A stretch of 64,000 nt of DNA from Aquimarina latercula DSM 2041. GTDB lineage: Bacteria; Bacteroidota; Bacteroidia; Flavobacteriales; Flavobacteriaceae. Shown here in pieces: positions 30,801 through 38,041 of this stretch. The notes beneath the pieces are model-generated. The model made no database searches, was not told where the DNA came from, and saw only the letters and a list, made by a program, of their open reading frames with translations. The DNA lies in assembly GCF_000430645.1 (NCBI RefSeq), contig NZ_KE387185.1, positions 841,780 to 905,779 of the forward strand, in the 5' to 3' direction. Each line of letters starts with the position of its first letter. Position 1 is the stretch's first letter. Both the position numbers and the translations under genes were made by a program.

Positions 30801-31115
30801 TTTGTTCCTTTCGATAATTCACTCCAATTAGCTCCTATATTATCGATGTTAAAATATGATTTTAATAACGATGGAACAGAAGAAGTCCTATTAGCTGGTA
30901 ATTATTTCGGAGTAATTCCATATCACGGAAGGTTCGATGGATTCGCAGGTGCTATAATAGGAAAGGATGCTTTACTAATTAAAGCACAAGAATTGGGGAT
31001 TAACTTAAGTCAAAAATCAGTTAGAGGATTAAATATTATTAATTTTGTAAATAAGGATTATTTACTTATCACACTAAACAATGGAAAAGCAGAGATTTAT
31101 GAAATGTTTCAATAA
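27849..31115 (+). CDS. FG-GAP/VCBS-repeat lipoprotein with ASPIC/UnbV domain, copy 3
   Basis: 1088 residues, lipobox LFGC near residue 18. Two Ca-loop propellers (DINKDDLVD, DVNGDGYLD, DYDNDGDLD, DFNNDGYTD; later DLNGDGKDD, DVDNDGDLD, DIDNDGDND) surround an ASPIC/UnbV domain at about 503-571 (LGIGVKVISY, IWPDN). It starts 22 bp after copy 2. Its 3' end overlaps the following haloperoxidase-like gene by up to 35 bp in another frame, a sign of tight translational coupling. As for the other copies, surface anchoring is clear and biochemical function is not. Confidence 0.85.
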   Translation: MIKNIIIVIFGLLFLFGCKKQNTHQGELFDKITSQVTNVTFQNTLVPTEELNILDYLYYYNGAGVAVGDINKDDLVDVFFTSNQGENKLYLNKGNFQFEDITDKAGVKGNSDWNTGTVMADVNGDGYLDIYVCAVVGLQGLKGKNELFINNGDNTFTEKASQYKLDFENYTTSAAFFDYDNDGDLDMYLLNHAIHTQNSFGSASLRNKRSPESGDKLLRNDGEVFTDVSAAAGVFGGGNGYGLGIATADFNNDGYTDIYVSNDFHEDDYYYINKGDGTFSESLKQNFGHTSRFSMGSDVTDINHDGYAEILTLDMTPEDETVLKASAGDETVDMLQMRINRLGYHYQYARNMLQVNNGDHFTETALLSGIAATDWSWSALFADYNQDGEQDVFISNGIPKRPNDLDYIKYISNEKIQEKINSSKLVDNEALNIMPSGEVQNCIFKGDKGFNFINKSSNWLPLENTASTGSAYADFDNDGDLDIVTNNINAPASFYQNKTNEKKKFLKLKFVFKDKNKLGIGVKVISYHRGIAQYKQLFTSKGFQSSSEPMIHFGYDTIAAIDSLKIIWPDNTIQVAENITTNQTLTIKLLHKRNIVNYEELFPKNKGWFKKIDSIPGLQYVHKENNYTDFNRQKLIPYKISDRGPATAIGDLNGDGKDDIFFGSSKLEASKIYIQTTTGFEEQSSEILIGDKKKEDVAAIITDFNNDTIKDLLVCSSGGEFYGNSKELIDRLYLNSDKGLVKGSFPELYEHESVIKTHDVDNDGDLDIFIGGYAVSNDFGKMPNSYLLINDKGDFTIKENPDLKQVGMVTDAIWDDFDSDGIKDLIVIGEWMSPHFFKNENGKLIDVTAKFLPRSLNGLWQSIIEFDIDNDGDNDYLLGNFGLNSKFTASSDLPLKMYYSDFDKNKTTETIVAIPKNGKYYTALALDELSSQLNYLKKKFTTYTSFAGKTVDQIFDKDALENAKLFEVHELASGYLKNDQGTFSFVPFDNSLQLAPILSMLKYDFNNDGTEEVLLAGNYFGVIPYHGRFDGFAGAIIGKDALLIKAQELGINLSQKSVRGLNIINFVNKDYLLITLNNGKAEIYEMFQ

Positions 31116-32496
31116 ATGGAGCAAAATTAACGTAATAACTAAGGGTAAGAGTTTATTTTTAATTACTTCTTCCTTGCTTTTTTTAAACGCTTGTCAAAAA
31201 GAAGAAAAGCGGATTGTAATTACAGCTGAAGACTACCATAATGCAGTAGATAAAATCACAGAGGTAATGGTACATGATATTTTTTCTCCTCCTGTGGCAA
31301 GTCGTATATACAACTATGCTAATATAGCTGCCTATGAAGTGATAAGACAAGAAGGAAAAGATTATAATACCTTGTCAAATCAATTACATAACCTAAAAAA
31401 TATTCCTGTTGCTGATACGACCAAACATATAAATCATAAACTTTCTGCTTTAGTAGCGTATATGGAAGTGGGAAAATCATTGCTTTTTTCCGAAGATCGA
31501 GTAGAAGCCTACAGAGATAGTTTATATGGTTTTTGGAAATTACAGAATGAAGAAATGTTTAATGATTCTAAAACCTATGGTTTAGCGGTTGCGGAGCATA
31601 TTAAGACTTGGTACGCTTCCGATAATTATGCGCAAACTAGGACGATGCCTAAGTTTTCGGTTAATACAGAAGATCCTTCTAGATGGCAACCTACTCCGCC
31701 AGATTATATGGATGGTATAGAACCTCATTGGAAAAAAATAAGACCTTCTATTATTGATTCTTCTTCTCAGTTTAAGCCAGCTAGATATCCAGATTTTTCG
31801 TTAGAAAAAGATACACCATTTTATAAAGAATTGATGGAAACTTATGAGGTAGGGAATACGATAAAAGAAGAAGGAGAAAAATCAGAAAAATTAGAAATAG
31901 CTCAATTCTGGGATTGCAACCCTTATGTTTCGACACACAAGGGACATCTAATGTTTGCTACGAAGAAAATTACACCAGGAGCTCATTGGATAGGTATCTG
32001 TAAAATAGCATGTAAAAAAACAAATGCTGATTTTGCAAAGACTGTGTTTGCTTATACAAAAACTTCCATCGCAATTGCAGATGCTTTTATAAGTTGTTGG
32101 GATGAGAAATATAGAAGTAATTTGATACGCCCAGAGACTTTGATTAATCAACATATAGATGAAAATTGGACACCTGTATTACAGACACCACCATTTCCCG
32201 AATATACAAGTGGGCATTCTGTAGTTTCCGGAGCAGCGTCTACTATTCTTACGGATATTTTTGGAGATAATTTTTCTTTTGATGATGATACCGAATTACA
32301 ATATGGATTGCCTGTTCGTTCTTTTGTGTCCTTTAATCAAGCTGCTGATGAAGCTGCTGTAAGTAGATTGTATGGTGGGATTCATTATAGAGCGGCTATT
32401 GATTTAGGTTTAGATCAAGGACGTGCATTAGGAAGTTTTGTGGTACATAAGTTAAAAATGAATATTTCGAACTCTGAAGTCGCAAGTTCTAACTAG
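31081..32496 (+). CDS. Vanadium-dependent haloperoxidase-like / PAP2-superfamily lipoprotein
   Basis: 471 residues from ATG 31081 (ATG 31099 also possible), overlapping the upstream VCBS gene. Signal with lipobox LNAC. The C-terminal half carries the vanadate/phosphate-pocket motifs of the PAP2/haloperoxidase superfamily: KYRSNLIRPETL (about 343-353), FPEYTSGHSVVSGAAS with SGHS near 376, and SRLYGGIHYRAAIDLG (about 427-442) with the catalytic/metal-ligand His. Such proteins are widely named vanadium-dependent haloperoxidase, but haloperoxidase and acid phosphatase activity cannot be told apart by motifs alone. The conserved place at the end of the VCBS triplet suggests a shared surface process. 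Confidence 0.78.
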   Translation: MEKQRFMKCFNKWSKINVITKGKSLFLITSSLLFLNACQKEEKRIVITAEDYHNAVDKITEVMVHDIFSPPVASRIYNYANIAAYEVIRQEGKDYNTLSNQLHNLKNIPVADTTKHINHKLSALVAYMEVGKSLLFSEDRVEAYRDSLYGFWKLQNEEMFNDSKTYGLAVAEHIKTWYASDNYAQTRTMPKFSVNTEDPSRWQPTPPDYMDGIEPHWKKIRPSIIDSSSQFKPARYPDFSLEKDTPFYKELMETYEVGNTIKEEGEKSEKLEIAQFWDCNPYVSTHKGHLMFATKKITPGAHWIGICKIACKKTNADFAKTVFAYTKTSIAIADAFISCWDEKYRSNLIRPETLINQHIDENWTPVLQTPPFPEYTSGHSVVSGAASTILTDIFGDNFSFDDDTELQYGLPVRSFVSFNQAADEAAVSRLYGGIHYRAAIDLGLDQGRALGSFVVHKLKMNISNSEVASSN

Positions 32497-32497
32497 T

Positions 32498-33409
32498 ATG
32501 AAGAGGATTGTAGTTGTAGCTTTGGTAATACTAATAAGTGTTTCTGTTTGGTATTTATTTATAAAAAAATATGATTATCAAGTTTCTTTTAACGTCAAAG
32601 GTTCTCCAGGTAGTGTTTATCATCAGGTAATTAGTTGGGAGTCTTGGGGTAAAGATCCAAAGGCTAAAAATATTACCACTTTGGATACTACATTATTTAA
32701 GCAAGTGTCTCAAGCAGTAATAGTAAATGATACTATTATTAATCTGGATTGGACTTTAGAAAGTTTAAACGATTCTATAACAAAAATTAGAGTAGGCGCT
32801 ATTTCTGAAGAGTATTCTATACAGAATAGAGTACGAATACTTATGGGTGAAACAATCTTTACTAGAGGGTTAAAAAAAGAGCTAAAGGTTTTTGGCAAGC
32901 TAGCTAATAATTTTGCAGATACTTTTAAAATAGAAATAGAAGGAGAATCCGATATACCTAGTTTAGCGTATTTATTTGTCTCGTCATCTTCTAGTCGTTT
33001 TGGTAAGGCAGGTATGATGATGAGGACCAATTCTGATCTTTATCCAAAGATATTAGAAAATAACCTAAAGGTTGATGGAGCACCATTTGTAAGAATTAAA
33101 GAATGGGATGTTTTAGATGATAAAATCAAGTTTGATTTTGGTTTTCCGATAAAGTACACGGATTCTCTCCCATTGAATTCATTAATCAAATTTGATAGAT
33201 CACCTCCGCAAAAAGCCTTAAAAGCTGTTTTTTACGGTAATTATAGAAATAGTGATCAAGCCTGGTTTGCACTGATGGCTTATGCTAAAAGAAGAAATAT
33301 TTCGATTGTAAAAAAACCTCTAGAAATATTCTATAATAATCCAATGCAAGATGGTAATGCTTCTCAATGGAAAGCTGAAATTTTCATACCTATTTCCAGT
33401 GAAAATTAA
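32498..33409 (+). CDS. Membrane-anchored SRPBCC / GyrI-like (effector-binding) protein
   Basis: 303 residues, 1 bp after the haloperoxidase-like gene. One N-terminal transmembrane anchor (residues 4-22) is followed by an SRPBCC-like polyketide-cyclase/lipid-transfer fold (SPGSVYHQVISWESW at its start) and a C-terminal region resembling GyrI-like small-molecule-binding domains (GAPFVRIKEWDVLDDKIKFDFGFPI, FYGNYRNSDQAWFALMAYAKRR). No DNA-binding domain is present. Last plus-strand gene of the SusCD/VCBS block, convergent with a PAP2 gene 15 bp away. Ligand unknown. Confidence 0.65.
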   Translation: MKRIVVVALVILISVSVWYLFIKKYDYQVSFNVKGSPGSVYHQVISWESWGKDPKAKNITTLDTTLFKQVSQAVIVNDTIINLDWTLESLNDSITKIRVGAISEEYSIQNRVRILMGETIFTRGLKKELKVFGKLANNFADTFKIEIEGESDIPSLAYLFVSSSSSRFGKAGMMMRTNSDLYPKILENNLKVDGAPFVRIKEWDVLDDKIKFDFGFPIKYTDSLPLNSLIKFDRSPPQKALKAVFYGNYRNSDQAWFALMAYAKRRNISIVKKPLEIFYNNPMQDGNASQWKAEIFIPISSEN

Positions 33410-33424
33410 TGGTTTTATTGATTG

Positions 33425-34348
33425 TTAGAACCTGCCAATTACTCCTAATTGACCTGCTCCAAGTCTAAGATCCCATTTAATCTTAAATTTCTTACTATCA
33501 TAAACATATCTTTCTTTTTTGTTCAGGTAGTTATCAATTCCATCTACAATAACGACACTAAGAACGATACCAAGAGTCACATCAGTTAACCAATGGGCAC
33601 CTTCCCATAATCGTGATACTGGTGAGATTAGACCCAAAGCGTAAATACCTCCTTTTATATAAGGGTTTTTGAATTGTTTGCTAATTGCATATGCAGTTGT
33701 AAATGATAATATGGCATGACCAGAAGGGAAAGAGTGGTAGTCAGCTTCACTACTATAGAATTTAAAAGCATCTTTACCTTTTCCTGTATGAGGTCTGGCA
33801 CGACCAACTAGTGTTTTACTGACAGTTTGGATAATTCCACCTGCAGTTGCAGAAGCAATTAGTAATACTCCGGTTTTACGAACTTTTTCATTTTTTGTAA
33901 TTAATCCAAAAGCATATATTCCTGTAGTTAACCCATAGTTTACAAGAGGTTTTCCAAAACGAAATCCCGTTTCTCTTATAAAATCAGGAACATCATCTCT
34001 TTGATCTGTAAAAAAATCATTCGCAGGTTCATCTATTAGGTAAAGAAGGGTAGTTCCTGCTACAATTCCTCCAAATGTGGCCCAATCCTTTCCTTTCCAT
34101 CTAAAAGGTTGTGTGTATGCGTGTTTTAAACCTCCAAATGCAGAAACTCCATCATATTTTAGCATTTGCCATCGAGTCATGTTGCTTTGTAAATCATTAG
34201 ATTCATCTTCAGCATTCTCTTTAGGCGGTTCTTCAATGGATTCTTGAACCGATTCTTTCTGATTCTCATTAGATTTTTCTTGAGCATGGGTGTTTTCTAA
34301 AATAAGAAAAAGTAAAAAGAAAGCAGGTAACACGCGGAAATATTTCAT
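33425..34348 (-). CDS. PAP2-family membrane phosphatase
   Basis: 307 residues: signal peptide (ending NTHAQ), an acidic Gln/Glu-rich linker, then a hydrophobic PAP2 domain with all three motifs, KTLVGRARP, YHSFPSGHA and SRLWEGAHWLTD. Members dephosphorylate lipid phosphates such as phosphatidic acid, PGP or undecaprenyl pyrophosphate at the periplasmic side. Upstream on its strand, CAAAAATA (34367-34374, TATTTTTG when read on the minus strand) with a TTTG 15 bp further out is a possible promoter. Convergent with the SRPBCC gene. Confidence 0.85.
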   Translation of the reverse strand: MKYFRVLPAFFLLFLILENTHAQEKSNENQKESVQESIEEPPKENAEDESNDLQSNMTRWQMLKYDGVSAFGGLKHAYTQPFRWKGKDWATFGGIVAGTTLLYLIDEPANDFFTDQRDDVPDFIRETGFRFGKPLVNYGLTTGIYAFGLITKNEKVRKTGVLLIASATAGGIIQTVSKTLVGRARPHTGKGKDAFKFYSSEADYHSFPSGHAILSFTTAYAISKQFKNPYIKGGIYALGLISPVSRLWEGAHWLTDVTLGIVLSVVIVDGIDNYLNKKERYVYDSKKFKIKWDLRLGAGQLGVIGRF

Positions 34349-34443
34349 AGGAATAATTTGGTAAACAAAAATAATAACTTATTTGTAAACAAATGGTAAA
34401 TGCAAAAAATTGAATCGTATTGTAGCTTTTAGGTGTAAAAAGC

Positions 34444-34493
34444 AAAAAGCCCAAACATATTGTTCGGGCTTTAAAGGTGGTGCCTCTAGGAAT
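34444..34493. repeat. Left copy of a 50-bp tRNA-Phe-end direct repeat (candidate att site)
   Basis: Matches 52900-52949 at 46 of 50 positions in the same orientation. It covers the terminator hairpin (GCCCAAACA with TGTTCGGGC) and the acceptor end of tRNA-Phe (GGTGCCTC, AGGAAT). The pair brackets about 18.5 kb and resembles attL/attR of an element integrated at the tRNA 3' end. Confidence 0.75.
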
Positions 34494-34503
34494 GGAATCG
34501 AAC
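34478..34503 (-). pseudogene. tRNA-Phe 3'-end remnant
   Basis: Read on the minus strand this contains the T-arm sequence GTTCGATTCC, then CTAGAGGCACC matching the acceptor 3' strand of the intact tRNA-Phe at 52934-53006. Sequence further out (34504 onward) has no anticodon arm or D-arm. The T-loop carries a small GGA insertion relative to the intact gene. A tRNA fragment, not a functional gene. Confidence 0.75.
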
Positions 34504-34785
34504 TTTTTGATGCAAGATTGTGGGTTAATTATCCAACAATCAATTAGTTATTAAAAAATCTATTTTACATAATAATTGAGGTGCTATTGATTTTAGAAAA
34601 AAAGATAAACAATACGTTAATTCTAATATAGTAGTGCCGAGCTGACAATTATCAAACTTTTGGATAGCGGATTCTAACTTAATAATCCTCTCAAAAACAA
34701 TTGATTTACAAAAAGTTTGTTTATATAATTCTTGTTGTTTCAAACTAGTAAAAATCAAAAATTAAACTATCGTTTTATTGAGCTG

Positions 34786-35079
34786 TTATTTTAAAAATTT
34801 TATTAGATCTTTGCCTCCATAGAGAACTCTTACAATTCGAATATGTGTTTTGAATATTCTATAAAATATAATATGTGATCCATACGAAAAACTTACTAGT
34901 TTCATTTTAATTTCATTCCTTTTTTTTCCAACCTCTGGATTTTCATAAAAAAAGACAAACATTAAGTTAAGTTCTTCTAAGTATTTAATAGCTTGGGTTT
35001 CTCCAAACTTCTTTACACCATCATCATACAAATCCTCGATATCATCATCCGCTTTTGTAGATAATATAAATTTTCGCAT
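34786..35079 (-). CDS. parE: ParE/RelE-family toxin
   Basis: 97 residues. The N-terminus (KFILSTKADDDIEDLYDDGVKKFG) and the C-terminal strands (GSHIIFYRIFKTHIRIVRVLYGGKDL) fit the ParE branch of the RelE/ParE superfamily. It overlaps the upstream antitoxin gene by one base (TAATG), the usual antitoxin-first arrangement. ParE-type toxins poison DNA gyrase; that target is assumed from family. Located at the left edge of the putative island, where it would help retain the element. Confidence 0.85.
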   Translation of the reverse strand: MRKFILSTKADDDIEDLYDDGVKKFGETQAIKYLEELNLMFVFFYENPEVGKKRNEIKMKLVSFSYGSHIIFYRIFKTHIRIVRVLYGGKDLIKFLK

Positions 35080-35309
35080 TATCCTTTTTTCTTAGAATCA
35101 ATAATATCTTGCATCGTTCTTTTACTATCTGGAGCATCCCAACCCTCCTCAATTTCTTTTCTTAAATCATTTATTACTTTATTTCTATAAATACTATGAA
35201 GCCTTAAAGCATCACGTATTACTTCACTATTATTCTGATATTCTCCCGAAGCAACTTGCTTGGAAATATATTCTTCCTGTTGTTTTGTAAAACTAATATT
35301 CATATTCAA
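35079..35309 (-). CDS. parD: ParD/CopG-type antitoxin
   Basis: 76 residues. The N-terminal ribbon-helix-helix (MNISFTKQQEEYISKQVASG, then NNSEVIRDALRLHS) is typical of ParD-type antitoxins, followed by a charged C-terminal tail (WDAPDSKRTMQDIIDSKKKG) that would wrap the toxin. First gene of the two-gene unit, ending one base inside the toxin start. Expected to autorepress its promoter together with ParE. Confidence 0.87.
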   Translation of the reverse strand: MNMNISFTKQQEEYISKQVASGEYQNNSEVIRDALRLHSIYRNKVINDLRKEIEEGWDAPDSKRTMQDIIDSKKKG

Positions 35310-35334
35310 ATATGACCTTATTATCCATATTTAG

Positions 35335-35342
35335 CAAATATA
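35335..35342 (-). promoter_or_regulatory. Possible -7 box for parDE
   Basis: On the minus strand this reads TATATTTG, a perfect match to the Bacteroidetes -7 consensus TAnnTTTG, 26 bp upstream of the antitoxin start. No clear -33 TTTG lies at the usual distance, so the call is tentative. Confidence 0.35.
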
Positions 35343-35438
35343 AACATATTAAAATTTCCTTATGTTTTTCACAATACGCCTTATCTGGCTCCCGATCCTT
35401 ATCCCAAAATAAAGCACCACAACCTTCATATTTGCAGT

Positions 35439-35822
35439 TTATACGACCTTGTATAGTTTGATAGCTGTATAGTGTTTTTTAGATTTGATTCCAGTTAAAG
35501 TCAATAATTTCTTAATCGAAAGGTTTTTTGACTCATCTCGATAGTACATCTCTGCTAAAATCCCTTTTTCTTCTGCCTTTTTTGGTAGTCCTCGTTTCCT
35601 TCCAATTTTAACTCCTCTATGTCTAGCACTTTCCTGACCTGCTATTGTTCTTTCTATGAGAATATCCCTTTCAAGTTCAGCTATACCAGAAAATATTGTA
35701 AAAATAAATTTACCATATGGAGAAGTCGTTTCCAAGAAATGTTCCTTACTGCTTATCAAATCAATTCCTGTTCCTCAAAGTCTCGTGACTTTGAGGAATT
35801 GTTTGCCAATATGTACTTTTAG
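35439..35822 (-). pseudogene. Truncated serine recombinase (resolvase/invertase family)
   Basis: The readable part holds the end of the resolvase catalytic domain and the linker helix: TTSPYGKFIFTIFSGIAELERDILIERTIAGQESARHRG, ending in a shortened Hin-like DNA-binding tail. The catalytic Ser and the first half of the domain are missing. Upstream reading in the same frame continues only briefly and hits TGA at 35775-35777. No ATG start. Clearly a dead remnant of a site-specific recombinase, consistent with a decayed mobile element at this end of the island. Confidence 0.8.
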
Positions 35823-35870
35823 TAAATACCGATTGTTTTAATACATCAATTATCGGATCATTTAATCAAT

Positions 35871-35889
35871 CTCGGATTGCAAATCCGAG
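35871..35889. repeat. Perfect short palindrome in recombinase debris
   Basis: CTCGGATT-GCA-AATCCGAG, an 8-bp stem with a 3-base loop, between the broken recombinase and the decayed ORF. It could be a leftover end of an insertion sequence or a small regulatory hairpin; nothing distinguishes the two. Confidence 0.4.
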
Positions 35890-35929
35890 CTATCGGGTTG
35901 TTGTTTGTTGTATAGAAGCATCTACAATA

Positions 35930-36110
35930 ATAGACTTTGTGTTTGGTATCAACCATATTTATGTGAAATTATCGTCTCTAAACAAATTAAAGAAAAGCTT
36001 GTACAATTACGACATTGATGAAACAACACCAGAAAAATTGAGTAATTTTATAGATTAATAGTATTTTACAAACCCCGTTAAGTTATCTCTATGAAACTTT
36101 TTAATAGTAG
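35930..36110 (+). pseudogene. 3' fragment of an unidentified gene, left copy of a decayed repeat
   Basis: A frame without a start ends at TAA 36056-36058 and reads DFVFGINHIYVKL, then LNKLKKSLYNYDIDET and TPEKLSNFID. A diverged and frame-broken relative of the same DNA lies at 52457-52605; both continue past the stop into CTATGAAAC and T/A-rich sequence. I do not recognise the parent protein. The two copies lie near opposite ends of the putative island. Confidence 0.55.
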
Positions 36111-36192
36111 AAAGTATACTTTTTTTAGGCATAGTAATTCAAAATCAATTAGGAAAATAACATTGAATTAAAAATTGAGTAAAGCAGTTGAT

Positions 36193-37869
36193 ATGGAAGG
36201 AGATTCTTTTTTCAAAATAAGTCAATTAGTAGTTCTATTGTGCTTTTGTTCTTTTTTTCTGCACGGTCAAACTGCGGAAAAAGATAGTATCGCCGATGCT
36301 CTTAAAGCAAAAATAAGAGAGGCTGACTCGGACTCTATAAGAATCAATGCTAAGTTAGATTTGGCTGGGGTAATGGCGTCGTATAACATTGATACAGCAG
36401 TGGTTGTTATTAAAGATGTTGAAAATGAAATCAAAAAAATTAATAAAAATTCGGCGTTTTATAAAAAAACTAAGTCTACAATTTTAAAAAGTTTTGCCAA
36501 TGCTGAAAGCCTAAAAGAAAACTGGGCAAATGCGTTAGAGTATCAAATCCAAGCCGTAGATTATAATATTAAAATAAAAGACTCAGTAGGTTTAGGAATA
36601 GCATATTCAGGATTGAGTCACATTTATATTAAACTAAAAGACCTAACATCTGCAGAAAAATATATTAGAAAGGCAATTAATATACAGAAATATAATGGTG
36701 AACCACAAGATTATTCCTATTCATATTTAAAGCTGGCTCAAATTTTCTATTTCAAAAAGGAACTAGACTCAGCAATAATTATGCTTAACAAGTCAAAAAA
36801 AATAGATACCACAAAATCACGAGTTTTAGCAGTACAATCTAATATCATAAGTATTTATAAAGCTCAAAAAAAATACAAAAAAGCCATAAAGGCTCACAAA
36901 GAATTAATAAAACAAAGCAATCCTAAACAGTATTTTGCAATGGGACTGCGTTATGCCAATTTAGCTTCAACTTACGGACTCCTTGAGGATTGGGAAAATG
37001 GTTTAAAAGCTGTTGATTCTGGTATTTATTATTTTAAGTCTGTTGGTGGGCGGAAAGAGTCATTAATGCTTTCTTATAAGTTTAAGACAGATTGTTTATA
37101 TAATTTAGAAAAATTTAAAGAGGCTTATGCGGCGCAGGCACTTTATAAAGTCTATTCAGATTCAGTAAACAATGTAGAGGAACAAAAGCGCTTAACTAAA
37201 CTAGACCTTAATTACAAGTTTGAAAAAGAACGTGAGCTCGCAACGCTTACACTCAAGAACGAAAGTGCAAAGAAGAAATTATACTTTATTCTTTTATTTA
37301 TGGCAATACTCGCTGCTAGTGCTTTGATTTATGTAATACGTAAAAACAGCAAGCAGCGACTATTTATAGCAAAAAATAAATTAGAACTCAAAGAAATGGA
37401 AAAAGTAAAGGCAGACCTTGCCTTGTCTAACCGAGAAAACGAGCTCAAAAAAGTGGTGATCGAAAACTCTATCACCGAAGAAGTGCTGAATAAAACCCTG
37501 GATGATATCAAAAATATCATCACCTACCAGAACGAAAAAGAGCGACAAGTAGCGTTACGTGCCTTATCTGCAGATTTGCTTTCTGAAAAATACTCCCAAA
37601 AATCCACTTCCAATATAAAAACATATATAGATCAGGTGCATATGGATTTTAAAATACATTTAGATACCAACTACCCACAATTAACACCAAAAGATAAAGA
37701 GCTTATTTACCTGATGAAAGCGGGACTGAGTAATTCACAAATAAGTAAAGTGTTACAAACGACCTTTTCCGCCATTCGATCCAATCGATATCGTCTTCGC
37801 AAGAAGTTAAACCTAGCTCCAGACAAGGACATTATCGTCTTTCTTGATCAAAATAACGTTTCTCAATAG
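36193..37869 (+). CDS. TPR sensor with transmembrane helix and C-terminal LuxR-type HTH
   Basis: 558 residues from ATG 36193; an in-frame TTG at 36175 would add six. Signal peptide ending LHGQT, then tetratricopeptide repeats over about 60-340 (e.g. GLGIAYSGLSHIYIKLKDL), a transmembrane helix (KLYFILLFMAILAASALIYVI, about 363-383), a coiled coil, and a C-terminal LuxR-type helix-turn-helix (LTPKDKELIYLMKAGLSNSQ, then ISKVLQTTFSAIRSNRYRLRK). A one-component membrane regulator of a type common in Flavobacteriaceae. The 3' third looks richer in G+C than the 5' part. A terminator hairpin follows. Probable targets are the downstream island genes (inference). Confidence 0.82.
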   Translation: MEGDSFFKISQLVVLLCFCSFFLHGQTAEKDSIADALKAKIREADSDSIRINAKLDLAGVMASYNIDTAVVVIKDVENEIKKINKNSAFYKKTKSTILKSFANAESLKENWANALEYQIQAVDYNIKIKDSVGLGIAYSGLSHIYIKLKDLTSAEKYIRKAINIQKYNGEPQDYSYSYLKLAQIFYFKKELDSAIIMLNKSKKIDTTKSRVLAVQSNIISIYKAQKKYKKAIKAHKELIKQSNPKQYFAMGLRYANLASTYGLLEDWENGLKAVDSGIYYFKSVGGRKESLMLSYKFKTDCLYNLEKFKEAYAAQALYKVYSDSVNNVEEQKRLTKLDLNYKFEKERELATLTLKNESAKKKLYFILLFMAILAASALIYVIRKNSKQRLFIAKNKLELKEMEKVKADLALSNRENELKKVVIENSITEEVLNKTLDDIKNIITYQNEKERQVALRALSADLLSEKYSQKSTSNIKTYIDQVHMDFKIHLDTNYPQLTPKDKELIYLMKAGLSNSQISKVLQTTFSAIRSNRYRLRKKLNLAPDKDIIVFLDQNNVSQ

Positions 37870-37893
37870 CACAAATACGACATTTTAAATAAC

Positions 37894-37922
37894 TGACAAT
37901 CAATTATTTAAATTGATTGTCA
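37894..37922 (+). terminator. Hairpin terminator after the TPR-LuxR gene
   Basis: Perfect 12-bp stem TGACAATCAATT with its complement around loop ATTTA, 24 bp after the stop, followed by CACACTTTTG. It separates the regulator from the AraC-fusion gene. Confidence 0.7.
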
Positions 37923-38041
37923 CACTTTTGCACCCCCCAATTTCTTGTTTCTAATTGACTTGGTTCTGTTCTTTGTGCTCAGCATACAATGCACAAATAG
38001 TGCTGTATAGAACAACCTTAGTATAGTTAGAAACAACCCCT

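Larger units (their letters stand above)
34349..34785. other. Intergenic region holding the left island boundary
   Basis: 437 bp. It contains the remnant of a tRNA-Phe 3' end and its terminator (34444-34503). A minus-strand open frame of 72 codons (34540-34758) lacks any recognisable feature and is more likely debris than a gene. Nothing else supportable. Confidence 0.4.

Noticed and set aside
21187..31115. Three similar 3.3-kb genes as an assembly duplication
   Set aside because: The copies share only motifs and layout; their sequences differ throughout, so they are true ancient paralogues.
34540..34758. 72-codon minus-strand frame beside the tRNA remnant
   Set aside because: No recognisable motif, and it lies in island-junction debris; kept only as part of the spacer description.
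35619..35841. Plus-strand frames opposite the recombinase remnant
   Set aside because: Antisense of the clearly recognisable resolvase helix on the minus strand.
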